From the NCBI GenBank assembly GCA_903828975.1, contig CAIKOD010000150.1, positions 1 to 63,464 of the forward strand: DNA of 63,464 bases. Direction: 5' to 3'. This stretch comes from an uncultured Methanomicrobiales archaeon. Lineage in GTDB: Archaea > Halobacteriota > Methanomicrobia > Methanomicrobiales > Methanospirillaceae. Below the pieces are notes generated by a model. That model had not been told where the DNA came from. It saw only the letters and a program-made list of their open reading frames with translations, and searched no databases. This document shows, one piece after another, positions 43,512 to 54,756 of this stretch (the first letter of the stretch is position 1; every line of letters starts with the position of its first letter). A program made the translations under genes and the position numbers.

Positions 43512-44780
43512 TCAGGCAAATAGTTCCGGGAACAGGACACTGAAAGCGTAGAGCGTTGAGAGTGCAATGATCCCGATTACAATTGCGATGCTCACCACGT
43601 TCTGGACTGTTGTGTTCCTGTATTCACCCATGATTTCTTCGTTGTTCAGCAGCAGGATCAGGAATACGAGTGCTGCAGGCAGCAGGGTTACCGCAATGAC
43701 CTGGACAAACAGCGTAATCAGGACAAGGGGTGCATTCGGGATGAGAACAACAAGTCCTGCGGTGATGATGGCAAAGAAATAATACGCATAGAACCAGGGG
43801 GCTTCACGGATCCTTTTGTTAAGGGAATGTGCCCAGCCGAATACCTCACCAAAAGCCCATGAACTTGCGAGCGATATGCAGATTGCACCGAGCAGTCCAG
43901 CGTCAAACAGTCCTATCGCGAGGAGTGTCCCCACCAGCGGATAGGTCCCCATCATGGCAGTGGAAGCCTGGGCCGCACTCGAAATTTCCATCCCGTATAA
44001 CACAGTCCCGGTCACAATCACGATGAAAATTGCCACAACAACGGTGAAAATCGCCCCGAGAACCGTGTCAAGTTTTCCCCAGGGAATATCCTTCTTTCCC
44101 ATGCCCTTGTCCACCACGGCACTCTGCTGGAAGAAGATCATCCAAGGTGCAATGGTAGTCCCGATATTTGCCATAAGGAAGAAAATTAATGTCGCGGTGA
44201 GTCCGCCAGGGAAGTTCGGGATAATTCCCTGCTGGAGAATACTCCCGACAGACGGGTGAACCATGAATGCTGCCGGAATGTATACCAGGTTTAAGAGGCA
44301 GAAGAACATCGCCAGTTTCTCCCATGTCCAGTACCTGCCCTGCACGACCATGAACATCATGATGCCGATAACAATCAATACCGTAATGACAGGTGGAATA
44401 TTAAAAATACTCAACGCCGCGGTCATCCCGATAAATTCTGTAATAAGAGTAAGCCAGTTCACAAGTGAAAGGTCAAGAAGGGAGAACCAGCCCCAGAAAG
44501 AACCAAATGCGGCGAAAATCGCTTCTGCATGCCCGTGCTTGGTGACAGCACCCAGACGCACCGTCATCTCCTGGACATAATAGGCAACCGGCCCGAGCAG
44601 CACAAGGAACCAGATCAATGCATAGCCGTATTTCGCTCCGGTCGCAGCGTAGGTCGTGATCCCGCCGGCATCATTATCGGCGATCATAACGATAAGGCCG
44701 GGTCCGGCAATAAGGAGGTAGAGTTGCAGCGCTTTGATGACCCTGCGATACTGATAATAAAATCTGGAAAGATAGTTCAC
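43512..44780 (-). CDS. NRAMP-related divalent metal transporter
   Basis: 422 residues with about 11 helices. TM1 has GPGLIVMIADNDAGGITTYAATGAKYG: the canonical DPGN is replaced by DNDAG. TM6 reads MANIGTTIAPW where Mn/Fe carriers have an MPH motif. These changes recall the NRAMP-related Mg2+ transporters rather than Mn2+/Fe2+ carriers. The MgtE_N-CBS gene in the operon supports Mg2+ or another hard cation (inference). Confidence 0.85.
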   Translation of the reverse strand: MNYLSRFYYQYRRVIKALQLYLLIAGPGLIVMIADNDAGGITTYAATGAKYGYALIWFLVLLGPVAYYVQEMTVRLGAVTKHGHAEAIFAAFGSFWGWFSLLDLSLVNWLTLITEFIGMTAALSIFNIPPVITVLIVIGIMMFMVVQGRYWTWEKLAMFFCLLNLVYIPAAFMVHPSVGSILQQGIIPNFPGGLTATLIFFLMANIGTTIAPWMIFFQQSAVVDKGMGKKDIPWGKLDTVLGAIFTVVVAIFIVIVTGTVLYGMEISSAAQASTAMMGTYPLVGTLLAIGLFDAGLLGAICISLASSWAFGEVFGWAHSLNKRIREAPWFYAYYFFAIITAGLVVLIPNAPLVLITLFVQVIAVTLLPAALVFLILLLNNEEIMGEYRNTTVQNVVSIAIVIGIIALSTLYAFSVLFPELFA

Positions 44781-44874
44781 AGAGAGGTCCCTCCCATTCC
44801 TGACAGATGACTGCTCAGGGACGTCCTGGTACTACCTTTTCATCCCTTCATCAGAGCCAGCGTTGGTTCATTTC

Positions 44875-44917
44875 AAACCATACGTTGTCACGTAATGATA
44901 TTAAAAGCCTATGGTTT
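44875..44917. promoter_or_regulatory. Dyad at the metal-transport operon promoter
   Basis: AAACCATA (44875-44882) and TATGGTTT (44910-44917) form a perfect 8-bp dyad around 27 bp. It abuts the minus-strand TATA-like TTTTAAAAACC (44914-44924). A smaller palindrome TACG/CGTA (44881-44894) lies within. The position suits an operator or a leader hairpin. Confidence 0.35.
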
Positions 44918-45040
44918 TTAAAATAAAATATCGCCAAGAAGGCCTTTTTTCTACCAGTGTGACATGCCGATGGGTTATTACGCAATTATAAGTGCCAATA
45001 TTTTGTTGCTGGAGGATATTTCCACAAAAGAAAGATATTT

Positions 45041-46177
45041 TCAGGTAACTGATGCCCGGATACGACGTACTGCTTCGCCGAGCTGGGCCATCGATGTCGC
45101 ATATGAAAGCCGTTCCCATCCGGGGGTATTGAAGGCCGTACCCGGGGTCACTGCAACATGCAGATTTTTCAGCCAGTCCCCGGCAAGCTCCATATCATCT
45201 CCTTCCACGCGGATATAGGCATAAAAGGCCCCATCTGCAGGAGCAGATTCAAATCCCATCTGTGAGAGCTCCTTCATCAGGTAATCGCGGCGCCTTGCAA
45301 ATTCCAGCCTCATCATTTCAACGCATGACTGGTCACCCTCAATCGCAGCAAGCCCGCCCCACATGGCAAAACTCGTAGGGTGGCTGATCGTGTGCTGCTG
45401 GACAATGGACATCCGGCTGAGGATCTGCGGTGGTGCAACTGCGTAACCAAGGCGCCACCCGGTCATGGCATAGGCTTTCGAAAACCCATTCACCGTGATT
45501 GTCCGTTGTGCCATATCCCCGACCGAGGCAAGCGAGACATGCTCCTTTCCATACAATAATTTCTCATAAATTTCATCAGACAATGCGATAAGGTCATAAT
45601 CTTCGCAGGTGTCCGAAATCAGCCGCAGTGACCCCTTGTCAAGCACGGAACCTGACGGGTTGGAAGGGGAATTGATGACGATCATCCGGGTATGAGACGT
45701 AATCCTGTCAGCCAGGGAATCATCGACCTGGAAGGTCCGCATATTCAACGGGTGGTGGACAGGCCTGCCACCTGCAATCTGTACACAGGGTTCATAGCTG
45801 ACCCATGACGGGTCGAGGATTATCGCTTCATCACCACGGTCAAGGACTGCCTCCATGGCTTCATAAATAGCGTCTTTCGCACCACAGGTAACAATAACGT
45901 CCTCTTTTCTGCAGGGAACATGGTTCTCCTTCTCAATCTTAGCAGCAATTGCCTGGTTCAGTTCGGGGAGGCCATTACTTGGGGCATAGTGGGTCTCGCC
46001 CCTCCGGAGTGCATTGATGCAGACCACTTTAATATGGTCCGGGGTATCGAAATCAGGTTCCCCTATTGAGAGGCTGATAACATCGATCCCGGCTGACTGC
46101 ATCTTCTTGGCTTCATTCGAGATTGCCATCGTGGCCGACGGGGCAATGCCGGCAATCTTGCCGGATAATTCCCTCAT
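45041..46177 (-). CDS. Class I/II aminotransferase (aspartate type)
   Basis: 378-residue fold-type I PLP enzyme. The PLP lysine lies in [16 protein letters not shown], the substrate Arg near the C-terminus in ERLSYATS, and [16 protein letters not shown] is the usual N-terminal site. Aspartate is the most likely amino donor; aromatic or branched keto acids are possible. It overlaps ribH by 4 bp, although no role in flavin synthesis is known. Confidence 0.9.
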   Translation of the reverse strand: MRELSGKIAGIAPSATMAISNEAKKMQSAGIDVISLSIGEPDFDTPDHIKVVCINALRRGETHYAPSNGLPELNQAIAAKIEKENHVPCRKEDVIVTCGAKDAIYEAMEAVLDRGDEAIILDPSWVSYEPCVQIAGGRPVHHPLNMRTFQVDDSLADRITSHTRMIVINSPSNPSGSVLDKGSLRLISDTCEDYDLIALSDEIYEKLLYGKEHVSLASVGDMAQRTITVNGFSKAYAMTGWRLGYAVAPPQILSRMSIVQQHTISHPTSFAMWGGLAAIEGDQSCVEMMRLEFARRRDYLMKELSQMGFESAPADGAFYAYIRVEGDDMELAGDWLKNLHVAVTPGTAFNTPGWERLSYATSMAQLGEAVRRIRASVT

Positions 46178-46590
46178 TTCAATCTCTGGACCAGTTTAAT
46201 TGCAGATTCAACTGCACGTTTTGCATAATCGATACGGTCATTCGCCTCGAGCCTTGTCATACCGGGCCCGGATATACCTAGAGTGACGGGTTTTCCGAAT
46301 TCGAGTGATAGGTCGATGATCTTTCTTGCCGCATGCTGCACGACAATCTCGTCATGCTGGGTGGACCCTTCGATCACACAACCAATCGTGACCACCGCAT
46401 CGACATTTCCGTCCTTTAACATTTTCTTGATGGCAAGCGGCATGTCGTATGCCCCAGGGACATAGATGCATTCCGATACTTCAGCCCCAAGGAATGCGGC
46501 GTGTTCCCTGCCCTCGATCTCCATCATGTAGGTGATGTCGCGGTTGAATTCTGCGACCACAAATCCGAGTTTTATCGCCTTTTGTGCCAT
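46174..46590 (-). CDS. ribH: 6,7-dimethyl-8-ribityllumazine synthase
   Basis: 138 residues. [16 protein letters not shown] binds the ribityl side chain, and [12 protein letters not shown] and [14 protein letters not shown] complete the active site (His in TQHDEI). It joins aminoribitylaminouracil with a C4 unit to give lumazine, the substrate of RibC encoded just upstream. Confidence 0.95.
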   Translation of the reverse strand: MAQKAIKLGFVVAEFNRDITYMMEIEGREHAAFLGAEVSECIYVPGAYDMPLAIKKMLKDGNVDAVVTIGCVIEGSTQHDEIVVQHAARKIIDLSLEFGKPVTLGISGPGMTRLEANDRIDYAKRAVESAIKLVQRLK

Positions 46591-46665
46591 ATACTTCCTC
46601 AGCTATTGTATCTTTACTGATTATTCATAAACTGTCCCAACCCGTATATCTTACTACCGGGTATC

Positions 46666-48254
<1,589 letters not shown>

Positions 48255-48271
48255 TCGTAATCAGCCCATAG

Positions 48272-48279
48272 TATATTAA
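48272..48279. promoter_or_regulatory. Shared TATA element of purE and the aminotransferase
   Basis: TATATTAA lies about 26 bp before the purE ATG at 48302. Read on the other strand (TTAATATA) it lies about 20 bp before the aminotransferase start. Both transcripts would have essentially no leader. Confidence 0.45.
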
Positions 48280-48301
48280 TAGAGACAAAATATAAGTTTT
48301 G

Positions 48302-48697
48302 ATGGCTTACATGGCAGACGTAGCTATAATTTCAGGATCCGCATCGGACGCGGCGATTACTGACAAGGTAAAAAAGGTCCTTGACGAGAATAACGTCTCA
48401 TATGACACCCAGATTATCTCCGCTCACCGCGATCCTGATAAACTCGATGCATACATCAAAACCAGCAATGCAAAAATTTTCATCGCGATTGCCGGCCTTT
48501 CCGCAGCGCTTCCCGGGGTTATTGCATCCAGATCCGATAAACCTGTTATCGGTGTCCCGGTAAGCGGGACACTGAACGGGATGGATGCGCTGCTCTCGAT
48601 CGCCCAGATGCCAAAAGGTGTCCCTGTAGCCTGCGTGGGAGTTGACAATGGGGACAATGCAGCGTGGCTGGCGATTCGGATCCTGAAACTGAAGTAA
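48302..48697 (+). CDS. purE: N5-carboxyaminoimidazole ribonucleotide mutase
   Basis: 131 residues. [11 protein letters not shown] and [10 protein letters not shown] bind the substrate phosphate and hold the catalytic His (AHR), and [12 protein letters not shown] and [26 protein letters not shown] follow. Class I PurE in purine synthesis. I start at ATG 48302 because it sits at the predicted leaderless transcription start; TTG at 48299 is the only upstream alternative. No purK is nearby. Confidence 0.94.
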   Translation: MAYMADVAIISGSASDAAITDKVKKVLDENNVSYDTQIISAHRDPDKLDAYIKTSNAKIFIAIAGLSAALPGVIASRSDKPVIGVPVSGTLNGMDALLSIAQMPKGVPVACVGVDNGDNAAWLAIRILKLK

Positions 48698-48825
48698 GGA
48701 GGTTTCGTTTCTTCCCTTCCATTTCTTTTTTTAACTACCTATCTACCCCTGCATCAACCTACAGGATAACCAGATGGTATCGTTCGGTTTTCAAATTTAC
48801 CCGTCTGTCGGTTTATACATTCAGT

Positions 48826-50127
48826 CTACTCGTACCGGGTACGATTATTTGAATTTTGAGGCGGTTCCTTTTCGAGGAGCCCTTTTACCAGTTTCATCGC
48901 GCACAGGTCCCCGCACATCGAACACGTCTCAAGTTTCCCGTCCCGTTCGTGGATTTTTCTTGCCACGTCACCAAAGAGACCAAGCCTGAACTGGCCCTCC
49001 CAGTCCAGCCTCCGACGGGCGTCAGCCATCTGTGACTCCCGCTGAAGTACGGAATCGTCTTTCCGTCTCGCCATGTCACCGACGTGCGCGGCAAGGCAGG
49101 CAACCCTTGTGCCTTCAATAATATCGTCGACGTCTGGCAGGGCAAGGTGTTCGGCCGGGGTGACCATACAGAGGAAATCTGCCCCGCTTTCACAGGCGAT
49201 TGCTCCCCCGATGGCAGCAACGACATGGTCATACCCTGCCCCGATATCCGTGACCAGCGGGCCGAGAAGATAGAGCGGGGCATGATCGGTCAGTTCCTTG
49301 ATCACCTTCACATTGTACTCGATCTGGTTCATCGGGATATGTCCCGGTCCCTCGACCATCCGCTGGACGCCGCGGTCAAGGGCACGATGGGCAAGGCTGC
49401 CGAGTGTCAGGTATTCAACGGTCTTTGCCCTCCTTCCCGCGTCCTGGAGGCAACCTGGCCGCATCCCGTCCCCGAGGCTGATTACGACGTCTGAATCCGC
49501 AAGTATGTCAAGGAGATAATCGTATTCCTTAAACAGCGGGTTCTCCTCTTCCCTCTGTACCATCATAGCGATGTGAAATGCCCCACCCCGGCTGACAACA
49601 CCCATGAGCCGTGGGTCTTCCCTGAGGGCAGCAAGTGCTTCGTAATTTACTCCACAATGCAGGGTAAGGAAATCGACACCATCTTTGCAATGCTGACGGA
49701 TGACGTTAAAAAGCGTATCTGAGTCAACATCGGCCACGTTGCCAGCTTTCCGGACCGCTTCGTAAACCGGAACCGTCCCGACCGGCACATCGAGTGCGAG
49801 GATACTTTTCCGGATCCTCGGGAGGTCCCCGCCGGTAGAGAGGTCCATCAGGGTGTCAGCGCCGTTCTTGATCGCTGCCTCGGCCTTCCTTATTTCGAGG
49901 GCTTCATCACACCGTTCACCCGATGTGCCGACATTCACATTGACCTTGACACGGCACCCTTCACCAACCGCACATGCAGGGTGTTTCCGGCAAGGGTTTG
50001 CAGGGATCACCACCCGGCCCCTGGCTACGCTTCTGGCGAGGTCCCGGGGCGCAATTCCCTCAACCCTGGCTGCTTGTTCCACGACAGCAGGGACTCCATT
50101 ATGGCATTCCTGGACGAGGGTATACAT
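48826..50127 (-). CDS. thiC: Phosphomethylpyrimidine synthase
   Basis: Radical-SAM enzyme that turns aminoimidazole ribotide into the thiamine pyrimidine. The C-terminal cluster motif CSMCGDLCAMK is intact, and conserved blocks GTVPVYEAVRKAGNVADVD, TLHCGVNYE, DGMRPGCLQDA and MVEGPGHIPMNQIEYNV are seen. I choose ATG 50127 (MYTLVQECHNG). The frame has 12 more codons upstream, but a TATA-like AATAATAAG at about 50150-50158 puts the transcript start near 50127. Confidence 0.95.
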   Translation of the reverse strand: MYTLVQECHNGVPAVVEQAARVEGIAPRDLARSVARGRVVIPANPCRKHPACAVGEGCRVKVNVNVGTSGERCDEALEIRKAEAAIKNGADTLMDLSTGGDLPRIRKSILALDVPVGTVPVYEAVRKAGNVADVDSDTLFNVIRQHCKDGVDFLTLHCGVNYEALAALREDPRLMGVVSRGGAFHIAMMVQREEENPLFKEYDYLLDILADSDVVISLGDGMRPGCLQDAGRRAKTVEYLTLGSLAHRALDRGVQRMVEGPGHIPMNQIEYNVKVIKELTDHAPLYLLGPLVTDIGAGYDHVVAAIGGAIACESGADFLCMVTPAEHLALPDVDDIIEGTRVACLAAHVGDMARRKDDSVLQRESQMADARRRLDWEGQFRLGLFGDVARKIHERDGKLETCSMCGDLCAMKLVKGLLEKEPPQNSNNRTRYE

Positions 50128-50161
50128 AAAACACATTTGTCCCGGGAACTTATTATTGTGC

Positions 50162-50764
50162 ATGCCTGTCCAGTGGATTCCCGGTGACCCGGTATTTGCT
50201 AATTCCTACCTTGTTGGGGATACTCTCATTGACGCCGGGGTGACGCCCCTGATCGTCTCGAAATACCGGGACACCATCAGGAAAATAATCCTCACCCATT
50301 GTCATTTCGATCATACGGCCCATGTAAAGGAAATTGCCCTGATGTGCAAGGCAACGGTGTATATTCACCACGATGATGCCTCCGGGCTTGTTACTGATGC
50401 ACAGAGCCTGTCCATGCATTTTGGTTCTCATTCACCCGGGATTGTGGCCGACACCCTGCTCAGGGACGGGGACCATGTCGATGATCTGCTGATCATTCAC
50501 ACCCCGGGCCATACGCCGGGCAGCATCTGCATCCTGGACGAAGCCAGCGGGGACCTGATCTCCGGAGATACGGTATTTACCGATGGTGGGTTTGGCAGGT
50601 TTGATTTCCCTGGCGGGAGCCTGGACGAGTTAGTCCTGTCAATAGAAAGGCTTTCAGCACTGGACATCCGGGGTCTTTATCCAGGACACGGGGAACCCTC
50701 ACGGCAGGGTGGTGCCCGCCATGTTGCAGCCGCACGTGAACTGATCCGAATGACCTGTCCCTGA
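50162..50764 (+). CDS. Metallo-beta-lactamase-fold hydrolase
   Basis: 200 residues. The metal motif is THCHFDHTAH, with HTPGHTPGSICI and SGDTVF as further ligand blocks and PGHGEPS at the end. It resembles glyoxalase II-like hydrolases. The frame extends far upstream (to 49853), opposite thiC; ATG 50162 (MPVQWIPGDPVFANSYLVGD) matches where the fold begins. Only 34 bp separate it from thiC. Substrate unknown. Confidence 0.85.
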   Translation: MPVQWIPGDPVFANSYLVGDTLIDAGVTPLIVSKYRDTIRKIILTHCHFDHTAHVKEIALMCKATVYIHHDDASGLVTDAQSLSMHFGSHSPGIVADTLLRDGDHVDDLLIIHTPGHTPGSICILDEASGDLISGDTVFTDGGFGRFDFPGGSLDELVLSIERLSALDIRGLYPGHGEPSRQGGARHVAAARELIRMTCP

Positions 50765-50777
50765 AAGGTCCATTCCG

Positions 50778-51221
50778 ATGGAAAAAGGTGTTTACTGCCT
50801 CGTATTGTTCCACGGGCCCTGCACTATCAAGGTGGGCGCCCTTGGGTACCTGGCATTTCCAGGCGGCTGGCATGTCTATACCGGTTCTGCGCAGGGACCG
50901 GGTGGCCTCAAACGCGTGCACCGGCATATCAGTCTCACAGCATCCCGGAGACAAACAAAGCGGTGGCATATTGACTACCTGCTGGGTCATCCAGGGGTTA
51001 CTCTTCTCTCTGCCCTCTGCGCACCCACAACCCTGCCACTAGAATGCGAACTTGCAAAAGTAATCGGGGGAGTCCCGGTCAGAGGTTTCGGGTGCAGTGA
51101 CTGCCATTGTGATTCGCACCTTTTTTATTTTGAAACAGATCCGGTCAATACGATCATGGGTGCGATGGCTTCGATCGGTCTTGACCCGGTCATCGCAACA
51201 ATCAATACCAAGCAGGGATAG
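50778..51221 (+). CDS. DUF123 / GIY-YIG-like nuclease-type protein
   Basis: 147 residues. GVYCLVLF, WHVYTGSAQGPGGLKRVHRHI and KRWHIDYLLGH follow the DUF123 pattern, a GIY-YIG relative seen alone or fused to endonucleases. The Cys/His-rich end GCSDCHCDSHLFYF could bind a metal. It starts 13 bp after the hydrolase stop and overlaps the next frame's upstream region. Confidence 0.8.
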   Translation: MEKGVYCLVLFHGPCTIKVGALGYLAFPGGWHVYTGSAQGPGGLKRVHRHISLTASRRQTKRWHIDYLLGHPGVTLLSALCAPTTLPLECELAKVIGGVPVRGFGCSDCHCDSHLFYFETDPVNTIMGAMASIGLDPVIATINTKQG

Positions 51222-51241
51222 TGTTGATCGATGGTGATGAT

Positions 51242-51793
51242 ATGCAGGTACTAGGGATCTCCGGGAGCATGAGAAAAGACGGCAATACGAGCAGGCTTGT
51301 AACAATCATTCTCAAGCAATGCGAAGAGAAGGGGTTGACAACCGAGTTCATCTCCCTGGCTGATAAAAAAATTCATCCCTGCATCGGGTGTGAGAAGTGT
51401 AAAAAAGAACACGAGTGCTCCATAACCGACGATGACTGGGAGGATGTTGCATCGCGTATCTTTGACTGCGAAGTGCTGGTGATGGGGTCACCGACCTACT
51501 ATTACGACGTATCAGGACAACTGAAAAATTTTATTGACAGGACATATTCCTATTACCACGACCGGAGACTGGCCGGGAGAAAAGCAGTGGCCGTTTCGGT
51601 TGAGGCGGATAAGGGTGGTTCAAGGACGATCCAGACGATAGAAGGTTTCCTGTCAGCCCACGAATTTTCGTACCTTGGTCACGTGAAAGGCAAGGGGTAC
51701 CTTGCGGGTGATGTGATGAAGGATACAGATGCAATTGCCGATGCAAAGAAAATCGGGGACAAGATAGCGCGGCTTTTCCACACAGGGCATTGA
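51242..51793 (+). CDS. NADPH-dependent FMN reductase / iron-sulfur flavoprotein-like
   Basis: 183 residues from ATG 51242 (MQVLGISGSMRKDGNTSRL), preceded by GGTGATGAT. GTG 51221 is an alternative seven codons upstream. FMN-binding GSMRKDGNTS and GSPTYYYDVSGQLKNFIDRTY are clear. The Cys stretch CIGCEKCKKEHEC recalls the compact cluster motif of archaeal iron-sulfur flavoproteins. Its redox partner may be a ferredoxin such as the one at 32898 (guess). Confidence 0.82.
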   Translation: MQVLGISGSMRKDGNTSRLVTIILKQCEEKGLTTEFISLADKKIHPCIGCEKCKKEHECSITDDDWEDVASRIFDCEVLVMGSPTYYYDVSGQLKNFIDRTYSYYHDRRLAGRKAVAVSVEADKGGSRTIQTIEGFLSAHEFSYLGHVKGKGYLAGDVMKDTDAIADAKKIGDKIARLFHTGH

Positions 51794-51845
51794 AGATCTT
51801 TTCAAACAGTCACATTTTTTATCTTTTCGGTTAATAACTTCGATA

Positions 51846-52562
51846 TTGACTTCCACAACGGTCGCTGATCAGCCGGCACCACACGCACCCCGTAAAACAG
51901 GCGGTCACGACCCGGTATGTAAAAATTTAGACAGGGTTCTGGCCATCAGTGACGGGGTATTCGCATTCGCAGTTACATTACTCGCCCTATCACTGATAGT
52001 CCCGGCACTATCCCACGGGGCGCATCAGAACGAATTGGTAGCTGATCTCATGGGCATGTGGCCGACATTTATCAGCTATTTTGTCAGCTTTTTTGTCATT
52101 GCATCGTGGTGGCGGGGACACAACAGGGTGTTCGCCTATATAAAACGGTGTAATCCTACGCTTGTAAGCCTTAATTTCTATTTCCTCCTGTGTATTACGA
52201 TAATTCCTTTCCTGACCAATCTCATCATCCAGTACGGGAATTTCGAACTTGCAACGATACTGTTTGCAGCAATGCAGGTAGTAACCGGGGCTATGCTCCT
52301 CATAATCTGGATGTATGCGTCCGGGAACCACCGTCTTATTGATCCCCAGCTGAACGCACGCGTGATCAGATTTAATTACCACCGGGAACTGGTTGTTATC
52401 GCAATTTTTCTTATATCGATCCCGATTGCCTTTTTCAGTACGACCCTTGCACAAATCTCCTGGATTGCACTTGCACCACTAGTCAGTATCCTCCAGCGGG
52501 CATACCGGGATGTTGAAGAATTCGTGGAGGAAGAGGCGGAGGCCCGGGACAAGAAGGAATAA
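51846..52562 (+). CDS. TMEM175-family channel-like protein (DUF1211)
   Basis: 238 residues from TTG 51846. Six helices carry the TMEM175 hallmark RVLAISDGVFAFAVTLLALSL, the (F/I)SDG filter segment in TM1, and FFVIASWWRGHNRVF. Prokaryotic members conduct K+ or H+. The C-terminus is an acidic coiled-coil-like tail (DVEEFVEEEAEARDKKE). Convergent with cofH across repeat copy H. Confidence 0.85.
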   Translation: MTSTTVADQPAPHAPRKTGGHDPVCKNLDRVLAISDGVFAFAVTLLALSLIVPALSHGAHQNELVADLMGMWPTFISYFVSFFVIASWWRGHNRVFAYIKRCNPTLVSLNFYFLLCITIIPFLTNLIIQYGNFELATILFAAMQVVTGAMLLIIWMYASGNHRLIDPQLNARVIRFNYHRELVVIAIFLISIPIAFFSTTLAQISWIALAPLVSILQRAYRDVEEFVEEEAEARDKKE

Positions 52563-52660
52563 ACCGGGAAATATCCAGATAGAATCTTTTTCCAGCGATT
52601 TTATTTTCCAGCAGCCCGGAAAATTGAGTTATTCAGGTATTTTCCTGAAAAAAAACAAGA

Positions 52661-52920
52661 ATTTCGACTCTGTTGGCATTCTCTCAAATCTATCTTTGAG
52701 ATTTTAAGGGTATTCCAAAATTTACCCATGCTCCCGGGGCTGTGGCGACCCAGGTTGGGATAGGGATTGGCCATTAATCTCTGAAATATTTGGGAATAAT
52801 GAAGTTGAACCCTGCTCAAAGGATATCTTGCCGGGGGTGAGACAGGGAGTGGGTGAAACCCCCTCCTGCCTACGTATTTTTATCTTCCTTTTTCAAAACA
52901 CGCAGGGTTTCCCATGAAAC
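52661..52920 (-). repeat. Dispersed MITE-like repeat, copy H
   Basis: Left end TTTCGACTCTGTTGGCATT, then AAATCTATCTTTGAGATTT, which is hairpin-forming. A shortened GC block lies at 52730-52757, followed by TTAATCTCTGAAATATTT, AAGTTGAACCCTGCTC, GGATATCTTG, a G-rich block at 52832-52852 and GTGAAACCCCCTCCTG. Right end ACGCAGGGTTTCCCATG. It lies between convergent genes and is followed after 12 bp by the second 80-bp repeat. Confidence 0.76.
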
Positions 52921-52932
52921 TGCTTGAACGAA

Positions 52933-53012
52933 CCCCAAAGTAAGGAGATTATGAAAAGGCATTTTCAAAGTTCGGGTGTGAACTCATCGTTCATGTGTGT
53001 TTCAACAAACCC
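52933..53012 (+). repeat. 80-bp repeat, copy 2 (pair with 13.6 kb)
   Basis: Reverse-complement partner of 13621-13701. It ends 6 bp before the 3' end of cofH, so it lies in the 3' untranslated region of that gene. The alignment is nearly gap-free with roughly a dozen differences by eye. Confidence 0.75.
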
Positions 53013-53018
53013 GGGTTC

Positions 53019-54107
53019 TCATACAAACGCATAAAGGGTAGTACGCTGGCGGAGTTCGCGTCCGATGTCGTTGGCCAGTATTTTCATCTCGGACGGGTCC
53101 AGGTAATCTGTATTGGGTGCACCGGCTCCTTTTGAGATGCTCTCTTCAAACATTGTCCCGCCAATATCATCCGCCCCGGCCATGAGACCGAGTTGTGCCA
53201 TTTTGATACCGGTCTTGACCCAGGAAACCTGGATGTGACGGATATTGTCGAGGAAGAGCCGCGCAACCGCAACCATCAGTATATCTTCCCTTCCGGTGGC
53301 CCCTGGACGCGCAGTCCCCTCCCTGAAAAGACGCGTATTCATATGGACAAACGAAAGTGGTACAAATTCTGTGAACCCCTGTGTATCATCCTGGATATTC
53401 CGGAGGATCTCAAAATGACGGACCCGGTCTTCGACAGTCTCACAATGGCCGTACATGATTGTTGCCGTCGTGGGTATGCCCAGCAGGTGTGCTTCCCGGA
53501 TAATTTTTTCCCATTCTGCGGTAGAGATTTTCCCGGGGCATATCACGTCACGTACCTCGTCAACGAGTATCTCTGCCGCAGTCCCGCAGAGTGAACCAAG
53601 GCCAGCCCCTTTCATTTCCACAAGCATTTCTCCGGTCGTGATGCCACTTTTCCGTGCCCCATACGCGATTTCCATTGGATTGCTTGCATGAAGATGAACC
53701 TCCGGGGCTTCTTCATGAAGGGTGCGGATTATCCCGGTATAAGAGGTGGCATCAAAATCGGGGTGCAGACCACTGACCGTGCAGATTTCTGTAACATTTC
53801 TTTTCCGGGCTAGAGCTGCCTTCTCCCGTATCTCTCCGGTACCGAAGAGGAATGTCCCCGCATCCCCGGGTTTTTTTGAGAACCCACAGAAGCCACACGT
53901 GTTTACACAGATATTCGTGACATTGATATTCTGGTTCCTGACATACGTGACCAGGTTTCCTGACACTCTTTCACGGATCTTGTCTGCCACTGATGCTATA
54001 TCCCAGACCCGCCTGTCCCGGACTGACATGAGCATTGTCCCCTCACGTGCGGTGAGCCGGTGTCCTCCGAGAATATCATCAAGCAATTGCCGGACGGGAT
54101 CTGTCAC
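53019..54107 (-). CDS. cofH: F420 chromophore synthase subunit, CofH (copy 1)
   Basis: 362-residue radical-SAM enzyme. The cluster motif is NICVNTCGFCGF (CxxxCxxC, about residues 66-77). CofH joins tyrosine to aminoribitylaminouracil; CofG then closes the deazaflavin ring. Conserved blocks EICTVSGLHPDF, SLCGTAAEILVDEVRDVICPGK and TTATIMYGHCE match the family. The second copy lies 1.4 kb away on the same strand and is clearly homologous. cofG is not in the window. Confidence 0.92.
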   Translation of the reverse strand: MTDPVRQLLDDILGGHRLTAREGTMLMSVRDRRVWDIASVADKIRERVSGNLVTYVRNQNINVTNICVNTCGFCGFSKKPGDAGTFLFGTGEIREKAALARKRNVTEICTVSGLHPDFDATSYTGIIRTLHEEAPEVHLHASNPMEIAYGARKSGITTGEMLVEMKGAGLGSLCGTAAEILVDEVRDVICPGKISTAEWEKIIREAHLLGIPTTATIMYGHCETVEDRVRHFEILRNIQDDTQGFTEFVPLSFVHMNTRLFREGTARPGATGREDILMVAVARLFLDNIRHIQVSWVKTGIKMAQLGLMAGADDIGGTMFEESISKGAGAPNTDYLDPSEMKILANDIGRELRQRTTLYAFV

Positions 54108-54237
54108 CTGAAATTAACACCTCATATTCCTAATCTGACGAAGGATGGCAGGGCTGATAAAATCATCCAAAGATATCTCTGTCTATGATGTGGGGCAGTG
54201 TTCCTGAATGCTTATCGGCATTTGACACCAACATTTC

Positions 54238-54552
54238 ATGCGAACACGCATGATCGAAGAAACCATTTCGCTCAAACATTCAGATGGAAAAGGGTTTGTT
54301 ATTCCTCTCGGCACTATCAACCTTGTCGGAGTCGTGGCCAGGAAGGGTATGGTGGGGTGTGGTGCCTTTGACGTGTCGGCACTCAATAATTTTGCATACC
54401 CGGCAGCGAAAGTCCGACCGCTAACCGGTCCGTCAATTGTAACGATAGCCGACCTTCTTTTCGGAGAGATCAAAGAAGCTAACGCTGCAGCGCAGCAGCT
54501 TGGTATCACAACTGGTATGACCGGAAAGGCGGCCCTCGACCTGCTATCATGA
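54238..54552 (+). CDS. DUF1805 protein
   Basis: 104 residues. The YunC/DUF1805 pattern is visible: GTINLVGVVARKGMVGCGAFDVSALNNFAYPAAKV, then a helical end with ITTGMTGKAALDLL. Small alpha/beta protein of unknown function. ATG 54238 is used; ATG 54250 is equally possible. Divergent from cofH copy 1. Confidence 0.82.
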   Translation: MRTRMIEETISLKHSDGKGFVIPLGTINLVGVVARKGMVGCGAFDVSALNNFAYPAAKVRPLTGPSIVTIADLLFGEIKEANAAAQQLGITTGMTGKAALDLLS

Positions 54553-54756
54553 AAAGATGGATCCCTGCCCGAAAATTATCTGTTTTTTGCAGATGGCCCA
54601 GGTATCATATCCAGGATTGAACCTGGACACCGGAATCCGTCGAATACTCTTTTATGGCATATCTCCTGGTGCGGGCATTCCACCGATTAGGCTGAGCAGG
54701 ACCATGTTCTGACACTAATCGCCAATTTATTAATGACCTGCACCAACATCGTCACA

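Noticed and set aside
43512-44780. Canonical Mn2+/Fe2+ NRAMP transporter
   Set aside because: The metal-binding DPGN and MPH motifs are both altered, so a plain MntH label would mislead.
48826-50163. Thiamine-pyrophosphate riboswitch before thiC
   Set aside because: Only 34 bp separate thiC from the next gene and the transcript seems leaderless, so there is no room for one.
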